Origin: Clostridium sp. N3C
GTDB lineage: Bacteria > Bacillota > Clostridia > Clostridiales > Clostridiaceae
Length of the DNA: 64,000 nt
Assembly (NCBI RefSeq): GCF_900095445.1
Contig: NZ_FMJL01000001.1
Span: 62,001 to 126,000 of the forward strand
Direction of reading: 5' to 3'
Position 1 is the first letter of the stretch, and every line of letters starts with the position of its first letter. The notes under the pieces were generated by a model. That model saw only the letters and a list, made by a program, of their open reading frames with translations, was not told where the DNA came from and made no database searches. Shown here piece after piece: positions 9,294 through 15,656 of the stretch. Made by a program: the position numbers and the translations under genes.

Positions 9294-9650
9294 ATGGAAG
9301 TTATGAAAACTGGTCAAGGAAGACTAATACAAACAGCAAACCTCAACTTGGAAGGTCAAAATAATACTAGCAATATAAATAATGAATTAATAGAGGCTAA
9401 ATACGACGGAGAAACAGAACTAAAGGAAGATTCTCTAAAAAAGGCTATTGAAAAACTTAATAGTTTTTTAGAGGATAATGATACCTATGCAGAATATGAA
9501 GTGCATGATAAATTTAGCAATGACATAATTATAACTATAAGGGACAAAAAAACGAATGAAATTATAAAGGAAGTTCCGCCTAAAAAAATATTAGATATGG
9601 TTGCTAAAATGTGCGAAATGGTTGGAATCCTTGTCGATAAAAAGGCTTAA
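9294..9650 (+). CDS. flaG: FlaG family protein
   Basis: 118 residues from the ATG at 9294 with AGAGGTG just upstream. The C-terminal 75 residues are the FlaG domain: a helix ending NSFLEDNDTYAEYEVHD, then IITIRDKKTNEIIKEVPPKK and a final helix. FlaG proteins affect filament length, but the mechanism is not well defined. The gene lies between csrA and the fliS-fliD pair. The first 40 residues are polar and look disordered. Confidence 0.9.
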   Translation: MEVMKTGQGRLIQTANLNLEGQNNTSNINNELIEAKYDGETELKEDSLKKAIEKLNSFLEDNDTYAEYEVHDKFSNDIIITIRDKKTNEIIKEVPPKKILDMVAKMCEMVGILVDKKA

Positions 9651-9686
9651 TTTATTAGATTAAGCTATTGATAAGGAGGGGGATGT

Positions 9687-9992
9687 ATGGAGTTTAGGAT
9701 CAATAAAGTTGATACGGACTTAAGACAGAAAATCAATGATACAACTAGAGAGGGAAAGGTTCATACAAAAGAAGGTGTTTTAATATACAAACATAAATAT
9801 GATGAACGAAAACATCAAAAGAATAATAAAAGAACCCCCAAAGAAAAGTTTGAAATAAAAAAATATATTAAAAATAAGAAAATAACTATTGAGGCAGTAA
9901 AAGTAGAAAAAATAAGTATAAAAGCAGAAAAGGAAGAAGCATTAAAAAACGCTAATGAGTACAGAGGAGTATTCATTGATAGCAGGAGGTAA
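9687..9992 (+). CDS. Lysine-rich protein of unknown function between flaG and fliS
   Basis: I do not recognise this 101-residue protein. It has a strong ribosome site (AAGGAGGGG, 9673-9681), and its stop is 5 bp before the fliS start, so it is a real member of the operon. It is highly basic: about one residue in five is Lys, plus several Arg. It has no membrane segment, no signal peptide and no Cys. The middle (residues 40-85) alternates Lys with Ile/Glu and may be helical or disordered. Position suggests a filament-assembly or chaperone accessory role; this is inference only. Confidence 0.75.
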   Translation: MEFRINKVDTDLRQKINDTTREGKVHTKEGVLIYKHKYDERKHQKNNKRTPKEKFEIKKYIKNKKITIEAVKVEKISIKAEKEEALKNANEYRGVFIDSRR

Positions 9993-9997
9993 ATAAA

Positions 9998-10387
9998 ATG
10001 GCTTTAAATAATCCTTATGCAGTATATAAAAATAATAGTGTAAATTTCGCATCTAAGGAACAGTTACTTTTGATGTTAGTTGATGGTGCGGTTAAGTTTG
10101 CCAAGTTAGGTAGACAAGCTATTATAGATAAGAAGATTGCAGAAGCACATAAAAATATTGTAAGGACTCAGGATATATTTTATGAGTTGATGGCTACTTT
10201 AGATGTACAAGCAGGCGGAGACTGGGCAAGAAAGTTAATGAGTGTCTATGACTTTATTGTTAGAAGACTTGTGGAAGCAAATTTAAAAAAGGATATAGCA
10301 ATAATGGATGAAGTAATACCATTAGTAGAGGAAATTAGAGATACATGGTATGAAGCTTATAAAGTATCTAAAGGAGCTTCTAAATAA
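9998..10387 (+). CDS. fliS: Flagellin chaperone FliS
   Basis: 129 residues with the FliS pattern: MALNNPYAVYKNNSVNFAS, then LLLMLVDGAVKFAKL and the four-helix bundle ending DTWYEAYKVSKGASK. FliS binds the C terminus of flagellin in the cytoplasm and delivers it to the export gate. It also affects FliW access to flagellin in related bacteria. GGAGG sits 9 bases before the ATG. The fliS-fliD pairing is typical. Confidence 0.96.
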   Translation: MALNNPYAVYKNNSVNFASKEQLLLMLVDGAVKFAKLGRQAIIDKKIAEAHKNIVRTQDIFYELMATLDVQAGGDWARKLMSVYDFIVRRLVEANLKKDIAIMDEVIPLVEEIRDTWYEAYKVSKGASK

Positions 10388-10416
10388 AAATTTAGCAATG
10401 GATAGGAGGTATATAA

Positions 10417-12813
10417 ATGGCAAGTACTAGTAGTACTAGTAGTAATTCTTTAAGAATAACAGGTTTAGCTACTGGATTAGATACAGATAATTTAGTAAAG
10501 CAATTAATGCAGGTTGAACAAACAAAAGTAGACAAGGTTTATCAGGAAAAGCAACTACTAGAATGGCAACAGGAATTATATAGAGATATCATTGGAGATA
10601 TAAATACATTTAAAAGCACTTTTTTTGATGTACTTAAAACCGATTCATATATGCTTTCAGCTAATACATTTTCTAGCTATGAAGTTTCAAGCAGTGCAGC
10701 AAAATATGCTACTGCTTCAGCATCAGCAAGTGCAGTGGCCGGTACCTATACTCTCTCAAATGTAGTAACTGCTACTAAGGCAAGTCAAAGCAGTGGCTCT
10801 ATAAAAGTTAGACAAGCAGAAAATTCAGTATCTTTTCCAGTGACTTTTTCAAAGGATAGTATTACAGTTTCAATTACCGATGAAGAGGGATTAAAGGACT
10901 ATACTGTTAACTTAACAAAAGGAGAATATAAGAGTCTTAGCGACTTAGCTAATCATATAAATTCTCAATTAGCTAAGGCTAAATTGCAATCTGATGACAG
11001 CGAAGTTAATATAGCTTCAAAACTTAAAGCCAAGGTATCTGATGATGGTACTCAAATCTTGTTTGTAAATTCTGATACAGCAAATGAAGTAGTAGTAGAG
11101 GGGACAAAACTTGGAGAAAAAGAAGTAGATGGAAAAAAGATTGCAGTAGATACGCTAGTTGACAATGATAACTTTACCTTTGATATAGACATTCAGAAAG
11201 ATATCAATGACACTTTAATAGTAAACATTGATGGAACTAATTACAAAATAACATTGGAAGCTAAAAAATATAGTCTTGAAGAACTAAAAGACGAAATAAA
11301 TAATGCTTTATCTAAAGCAGATAAACTAGATACAAAGGGAAATGTAATTCAATCAAATGTTAATTTGATTTCTGATTTAGAAGCTTCCCTTTCCTTTGAC
11401 GGAACTAGGATTAAGTTAACAAATAAAATAAATTCAGCATCCAGTTCTAATTCTGGAAATATTAATATCAGTGGTAATGCGGTGAAAACTTTAGGTTACA
11501 GCAGCACTAACTTTAGTGTATCACCTACTGCTAACAGTAAAATGTCTAGTATAGTTAGTGGTAAGGTAAGCTTTAATATCAATGGAAAAGATTTTTACTA
11601 TGATTTTGACGGTGCTGATGCCAATAAGTCTATTCAAAATATTATGGATGATATATCTAAAAAGGCAGGGGTTAAGGCTTCCTATAGTGAATTAAGCGGA
11701 AAGTTTACTTTATCATCACTTAATACAGGTTCTAGTGAGCAACTAAACGTATCTTGGAAAGACACAGATGGTAAATCTTCAGAGTTTTTAAGCACCATAT
11801 TTAATATTAATACTACTAATAGCACACAAGATGCTACTGATAGTTCAAAATATACTTTTAAAACTGCGGGAACAGATGCTTCCGTTACTATAAAAGATCC
11901 TAATGGGAATGTAAATACTGTAATCAAGTCTACTAATACTTTTACAATAGACGGTGTAACCTATAGCTTATTGCAAAATACTACAACGGAAACAAAGGAA
12001 ATTGAATTAACAGTAACTGCAAATACAGATAAGGTATTTAATAAAATAGTTGCATTGGTAGATAAATACAATTCTTTAATTGATAAAATTAATTCAAAAA
12101 TTACAGAGAAAAAGCAGTATACCTATAAGCCATTGACAGATGCTCAAAAGGAAGAAATGACAGAGAAGCAAATCGAGAAATGGGAGGAAAAGGCAAAGCA
12201 AGGCTTATTAAAAGGGGATACCTATTTAGATACTATGCTTTCTAAAATGAGAGCAGCCTTCTTTGATCCGGTAAAGAGCAACTTTAGTGATAATCCTTAT
12301 GATACTAATAATATCGGAATAAGGCTTACAGATATTGGCCTTTCTACTTCTTCAGATATATCACAAAGAGGAAAAATAATTATAGATGAGGCTAAGTTAA
12401 AAGAAGCTTTAAAAAATAATCCTGATAAAGTAGCAGAATTATTTACAAAGAAATCAACTTCAAATCCTAACTATAACCCAGATATGTCTTCTACAGATAG
12501 AAATCACAGATATCAAGAATCTGGTATTTTCCAAAGAATAAATGATATTCTTCAAGACTATGTAAGAACTACTAGAGACTCCAATGGAAAGAAAGGATTG
12601 CTTTTAGAAAAGGCAGGTATTAAGGGTGACTACACTGAATTAAATAATCTTTTATCTAAGCAGTTAACAGCAAAAGAAAAGTTAATTAATGAATTAAAAG
12701 AAAAGTTAGCGGTGAAACAGGAAAAATATTATGCTCAATTTGCACAATTAGAGACTGCTATGAATAAACTAAACAGTCAGTCTAGTTGGTTGGCTATGTA
12801 TTTAGGAAACTAA
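10417..12813 (+). CDS. fliD: Filament cap protein FliD (HAP2), expanded form
   Basis: 798 residues, longer than the roughly 450-550 of many FliD proteins. The N-terminal FliD domain begins SLRITGLATGLDTDNLVKQ and the C-terminal domain ends with the coiled coil LETAMNKLNSQSSWLAMYLG. The extra length lies in the centre, which holds three flagellin-hook-IN-like units (near residues 140-240, 265-365 and 385-460, each with a beta pair and a helix such as SLEELKDEINNALSK). FliD caps the growing filament and folds incoming flagellin. It may also act as a surface adhesin. The start is set by AGGAGG at 10404-10409. Confidence 0.95.
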   Translation: MASTSSTSSNSLRITGLATGLDTDNLVKQLMQVEQTKVDKVYQEKQLLEWQQELYRDIIGDINTFKSTFFDVLKTDSYMLSANTFSSYEVSSSAAKYATASASASAVAGTYTLSNVVTATKASQSSGSIKVRQAENSVSFPVTFSKDSITVSITDEEGLKDYTVNLTKGEYKSLSDLANHINSQLAKAKLQSDDSEVNIASKLKAKVSDDGTQILFVNSDTANEVVVEGTKLGEKEVDGKKIAVDTLVDNDNFTFDIDIQKDINDTLIVNIDGTNYKITLEAKKYSLEELKDEINNALSKADKLDTKGNVIQSNVNLISDLEASLSFDGTRIKLTNKINSASSSNSGNINISGNAVKTLGYSSTNFSVSPTANSKMSSIVSGKVSFNINGKDFYYDFDGADANKSIQNIMDDISKKAGVKASYSELSGKFTLSSLNTGSSEQLNVSWKDTDGKSSEFLSTIFNINTTNSTQDATDSSKYTFKTAGTDASVTIKDPNGNVNTVIKSTNTFTIDGVTYSLLQNTTTETKEIELTVTANTDKVFNKIVALVDKYNSLIDKINSKITEKKQYTYKPLTDAQKEEMTEKQIEKWEEKAKQGLLKGDTYLDTMLSKMRAAFFDPVKSNFSDNPYDTNNIGIRLTDIGLSTSSDISQRGKIIIDEAKLKEALKNNPDKVAELFTKKSTSNPNYNPDMSSTDRNHRYQESGIFQRINDILQDYVRTTRDSNGKKGLLLEKAGIKGDYTELNNLLSKQLTAKEKLINELKEKLAVKQEKYYAQFAQLETAMNKLNSQSSWLAMYLGN

Positions 12814-12842
12814 ACTGATTGAGTAAAGGTTCTTTTATATAT

Positions 12843-12890
12843 AAGTTATACATGTTTCAAAGGTTTTATACTTTTGAGCATGTATAACTT
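12843..12890 (+). promoter_or_regulatory. Long RNA hairpin between fliD and the fliT-like gene, no U tract
   Basis: A perfect 12-bp arm AAGTTATACATG (12843-12854) / CATGTATAACTT (12879-12890). Inside it is a second 7-bp helix TCAAAGG (12857-12863) / CTTTTGA (12871-12877) with one G-U pair. The bases after it (AATAGTTGTC) are not a U tract, so this is not a standard terminator. It could be an mRNA-stabilising or processing element at the 3' end of the fliD message. Confidence 0.6.
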
Positions 12891-12927
12891 AATAGTTGTC
12901 ATGGAGTTTTGATAAGGAGCGTGAAAA

Positions 12928-13272
12928 ATGAATTCTCAACTTAGAGAAGAGCTTACTAAATATAGAGATACAACTATTGAACTAATAAAGGCTGTTGAAA
13001 ATGAAAACTATGATATTTTAGATAATTATATTGATCAACGAAGAGAAATAATTAACAGCATAGAAAAATTAAATTTCACTAAGGAAGAGTTTAGAATTGT
13101 TTGCAATGAGCTAAAAATTTTATTTTTCCAAAATAATTTAAATAAGCTTATGAATGAAAAAAAGTTAAAAGTAAAAAGACAATTAGAATCAATTAATGAT
13201 ACTAAAAACCTTCAAAGCAGTTATAATAAAAAATTTAGTGTGGATTCAATTTTTTTTAATAAAAAAATTTAA
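12928..13272 (+). CDS. FliT-like flagellar chaperone
   Basis: A 114-residue helical, charged protein (MNSQLREELTKYRDTTIELI, then a second helix ending REIINSIEKLNF). It follows fliS-fliD, where FliT chaperones are usually encoded. FliT proteins bind FliD and guide it to export. Similarity in this family is weak, so the call rests on position, size and helix pattern. The ATG follows AAGGAGCG. The last 37 codons lie inside copy A of a tandem duplication (13159-13480), and a decayed copy of the same gene end follows it. I leave the symbol blank because the family match is not certain. Confidence 0.7.
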   Translation: MNSQLREELTKYRDTTIELIKAVENENYDILDNYIDQRREIINSIEKLNFTKEEFRIVCNELKILFFQNNLNKLMNEKKLKVKRQLESINDTKNLQSSYNKKFSVDSIFFNKKI

Positions 13273-13279
13273 ATACCTA

Positions 13280-13306
13280 TAAAGTATTATAAATATCTTA
13301 CGATAT
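13280..13306 (+). promoter_or_regulatory. Sigma-D type promoter P1 upstream of fliC (copy A)
   Basis: TAAA (13280-13283), a 15-base spacer, then TACGATAT (13299-13306). It lies in repeat copy A, just after the fliT-like stop codon. Its -10 ends in T rather than A, as in the B. subtilis form of the element. A transcript from here would carry all of copy B in its leader. Confidence 0.72.
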
Positions 13307-13320
13307 ATTAGTATAACAAT

Positions 13321-13430
13321 AAAAAGTTAAAGGTAAAAAGCTAATTAAGTCAATTAGTGATACTAAAAAACTTTAAAATAGGTATAATAAAAAATTTAAT
13401 GTAGATTTAAATTTTTTTATAAAAAATTTA
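13321..13430 (+). pseudogene. Decayed second copy of the fliT-like gene 3' end
   Basis: The reading frame matching the end of the fliT-like gene begins with the same Lys-Lys-Leu-Lys-Val-Lys, but then reaches a stop (TAA at 13342-13344) and loses frame through small indels. There is no ribosome site or start. It is a remnant of the tandem duplication and is not expected to be translated. Confidence 0.75.
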
Positions 13431-13439
13431 AAATACCTA

Positions 13440-13466
13440 TAAAGTATTAAAAAGCTTTCACGATAA
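13440..13466 (+). promoter_or_regulatory. Sigma-D type promoter P2 upstream of fliC (copy B)
   Basis: TAAA (13440-13443), a 15-base spacer, then CACGATAA (13459-13466). This is the better match of the two fliC promoters and lies 114 bp before the ATG. The leader it would start contains two hairpins and the CsrA-type sites, so it is the likely main flagellin promoter. Confidence 0.83.
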
Positions 13467-13501
13467 ATAAGTATAACAATAAAATAGTACTATTTTAGAA
13501 G

Positions 13502-13571
13502 TTAAGTTTAACTAACAGTTAAACTTAATATAAATTAAATGGCAAGGATGCCAATTTAAAAAACAAGGAGG
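13502..13571 (+). promoter_or_regulatory. Structured fliC leader with two CsrA-type binding sites
   Basis: First comes a perfect 11-bp hairpin TTAAGTTTAAC (13502-13512) / GTTAAACTTAA (13518-13528) with a 5-base loop. Next is a small hairpin TGGC (13540-13543) / GCCA (13550-13553) that shows AAGGAT in its loop, extended by AT pairs below a one-base bulge. Third, CAAGGAGG (13564-13571) is the ribosome site. CsrA prefers ARGGAU in hairpin loops plus a second GGA over the ribosome site, the arrangement known for B. subtilis hag. With fliW-csrA upstream, this is a likely CsrA operator. Confidence 0.78.
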
Positions 13572-13579
13572 ATGTAAAT

Positions 13580-14404
13580 ATGATAATTAATCACAATCTA
13601 AATGCATTAAATGCTCACAGACAAATGGGCATAAACAACACCAGTGCTGGAAAGGCAATGGAAAAGTTATCTTCAGGTTTAAGAATTAACAGAGCTGGAG
13701 ATGATGCAGCAGGACTATCAATTTCCGAAAAAATGAGATCACAGATCAGAGGATTAGAACAAGGTTCAAGAAATGCACAGGATGGTATTTCCTTAATCCA
13801 GACAGCAGAAGGTGGATTAAACGAAACTCATGCTATACTTCAGAGAATGAGAGAATTAGCAGTACAGGCAGCTAACGATACTAACCAGGACGAAGATAGA
13901 GCAGCTATAAAGAAAGAGATTGATGAATTAGTTTCAGAAATTGATCATATAGCTAAATCTACAAACTTTAACGGAAAGAATCTATTAAATAATACGAGTA
14001 GCACTGAAGTTAATTTACAGATTGGATCAGGTACAGTAAATGATACATTAACACTTTACTTAGCAAGCTTTAATGCAAACTCCACTTCTTTAACAGTTAA
14101 CAATCTAAAGGTTGATACCAATAGCAATGCAACAAACGCAATTAAGTCTATTGACGATGCTATAAAGAAAGTTTCTACAGCAAGATCAGAACTTGGTGCA
14201 AAGCAAAATAGATTGGAACATACAATTACTAACTTAAATACAATGGCAGAAAATCTAACAGCATCAGAATCAAGAATTAGAGATGTTGATATGGCTAAGG
14301 AAATGATGAACTTCTCAAAGAACAATATCTTAAATCAGGCAGCTCAAGCAATGCTTGCACAGGCTAATCAGCAGCCACAGGGAGTTCTTCAGTTACTAAG
14401 ATAA
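13580..14404 (+). CDS. fliC: Flagellin, main filament subunit
   Basis: 274 residues, a short flagellin. The N-terminal D0/D1 begins MIINHNLNALNAHRQMGINN and continues SSGLRINRAGDDAAGLSIS. The C-terminal half ends NILNQAAQAMLAQANQQPQGVLQLLR, the export and polymerisation end that FliS binds. The centre is only about 60 residues and rich in Ser, Thr and Asn (NNTSSTEV, ANSTSLTV), so outer domains are nearly absent. These residues are plausible O-glycosylation sites, and glycosyltransferase genes follow directly. It has two sigma-D promoters, a CsrA-type leader and its own strong terminator. Confidence 0.97.
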   Translation: MIINHNLNALNAHRQMGINNTSAGKAMEKLSSGLRINRAGDDAAGLSISEKMRSQIRGLEQGSRNAQDGISLIQTAEGGLNETHAILQRMRELAVQAANDTNQDEDRAAIKKEIDELVSEIDHIAKSTNFNGKNLLNNTSSTEVNLQIGSGTVNDTLTLYLASFNANSTSLTVNNLKVDTNSNATNAIKSIDDAIKKVSTARSELGAKQNRLEHTITNLNTMAENLTASESRIRDVDMAKEMMNFSKNNILNQAAQAMLAQANQQPQGVLQLLR

Positions 14405-14414
14405 TAAAAAAAAC

Positions 14415-14441
14415 CCCTCGATATTAATCGAGGGTTTTTTT
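14415..14441 (+). terminator. Strong intrinsic terminator after fliC
   Basis: Stem CCCTCGAT (14415-14422) / ATCGAGGG (14427-14434) with a 4-base loop, then seven T. It separates the flagellin message from the modification island. Confidence 0.95.
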
Positions 14442-14450
14442 ATTATCTAT

Positions 14451-14476
14451 TAATATTTTTAACTTTTGAACGATAA
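14451..14476 (+). promoter_or_regulatory. Possible sigma-D type promoter for the flagellin-modification island
   Basis: AACGATAA (14469-14476) is a good -10 element. The -35 is weaker: TAAT at 14451-14454 with a 14-base spacer. It lies between the fliC terminator and the first glycosyltransferase, which would tie the island to the flagellin regulon. Confidence 0.5.
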
Positions 14477-14506
14477 TACTAGTATATAAACTAAGGAGGT
14501 ACATTT

Positions 14507-15652
14507 ATGAAAATTACTTTATGTATGATAGTAAAAAATGAAGAGCAATATATTGAAATGTGTCTAAATGAAGCTTTAAAAATAGCTGATGATGCAATAA
14601 TTGTAGATACAGGTTCCACAGATAGAACGAAGGAATTAATATTAAAATATGGTGATAAAGTAAAGCTATTAGAAAGTCCTTGGAAAAATGACTTTGCAGA
14701 AGCAAGAAATAAATCAATAGAACAAGCCACCGGTGATTGGATACTTGTGCTAGATGCGGATGAAAAAATTCTATGTAGTAGAGAGAAACTAGAAGAAATT
14801 TTGACTATTACAGAATTTGAAGGCTTTAATCTTCCTATTTATAGTATAGTTGATGATTTACAGATTGCATATTCATGTTTATATTGCAAGTTGTATAAAA
14901 ATAAAGGATATATATATCACGGTGCTATTCATGAAAATGTGTCTGTTCCATCTGAGAAAGTAACTGATTTGAGTCCGGAAATTTGTAAGATAATCCATTA
15001 TGGATATATGAAAACAAATATGATTAATAGAAATAAGTCAAAGAGAAATATGGATATTTTAAAAAAGCAAATTAAGGAGAAACCTCAAGATCCTTTTGTA
15101 AATTACAACTTAGGTAATGCCTATATGTTAGAGGAAAAGTATGAAGAGGCTTTAAAATATTTTTTGAAGTCACATGAACTGACAAAAGGTACCTTACCAT
15201 CTTATAAAAGAGTTATGTTGTATGGCATAGCACAATGTCTTTATAGTTTAAAAGACTATGATACTTGTATAGCCTTCTTATCAACATTGATGGCTGAGGA
15301 TGCAGGTGGAAATCCTAATGTTACAGCAGAACTGACTTTTATGTTAGGAGATTGCTATCATAAAAAAGGAGAGATAAAAAAAGCTATAGCTTGTTTTAAT
15401 AAATGCTTAAGTATAGGTGAAGCGAGAAATAATATAGCAGTGGTTGGATACGGTAGTTATAAAGCTCAATTTATGCTAGCTAGAATATGTAGAGAACAAG
15501 GGGATATTACCAATGCTGTTTTACATTACATGGAGGGGCTATTTAGTCCGTATAATTTCCTTAAGGTGGGAGAGAATGAAATACGTGAATTTTTGATAAA
15601 GCACAATCTAGACGTAATATTGAATGAACTAGATACTTTGCTAAAGGGGTGA
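14507..15652 (+). CDS. Family 2 glycosyltransferase with C-terminal TPR repeats
   Basis: 381 residues. The N-terminal GT-A fold shows LCMIVKNEEQYIEMCL, then IIVDTGSTDRTKEL, and the metal-binding motif LVLDADEKI near residue 85. Residues from about 190 on form TPR-like helix pairs (FVNYNLGNAYMLEEKYEEAL; AECFMLGDCYHKKGE-like units). TPR-bearing family 2 transferases next to flagellin genes usually glycosylate protein side chains; the TPRs may hold flagellin. The sugar and site cannot be read from the sequence. It is the first gene of the island and lies 4 bp before the next transferase, so the two are probably co-translated. Confidence 0.88.
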   Translation: MKITLCMIVKNEEQYIEMCLNEALKIADDAIIVDTGSTDRTKELILKYGDKVKLLESPWKNDFAEARNKSIEQATGDWILVLDADEKILCSREKLEEILTITEFEGFNLPIYSIVDDLQIAYSCLYCKLYKNKGYIYHGAIHENVSVPSEKVTDLSPEICKIIHYGYMKTNMINRNKSKRNMDILKKQIKEKPQDPFVNYNLGNAYMLEEKYEEALKYFLKSHELTKGTLPSYKRVMLYGIAQCLYSLKDYDTCIAFLSTLMAEDAGGNPNVTAELTFMLGDCYHKKGEIKKAIACFNKCLSIGEARNNIAVVGYGSYKAQFMLARICREQGDITNAVLHYMEGLFSPYNFLKVGENEIREFLIKHNLDVILNELDTLLKG

Positions 15653-15656
15653 TGAA

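Larger units (their letters stand above)
13159..13480 (+). repeat. Tandem duplication (162 + 160 bp) of fliT-like 3' end plus sigma-D promoter
   Basis: Copy A is 13159-13320 and copy B is 13321-13480, with no gap between them. Both start AAAAAGTTAAA and end GTATAACAAT. By eye roughly four fifths of positions match, with only small indels. Each copy holds the end of the fliT-like coding region, the segment ATACCTATAAAGTATTA and a sigma-D -10 element. The result is two tandem promoters before fliC. Copy B has diverged in its coding part but keeps the promoter. Confidence 0.88.
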
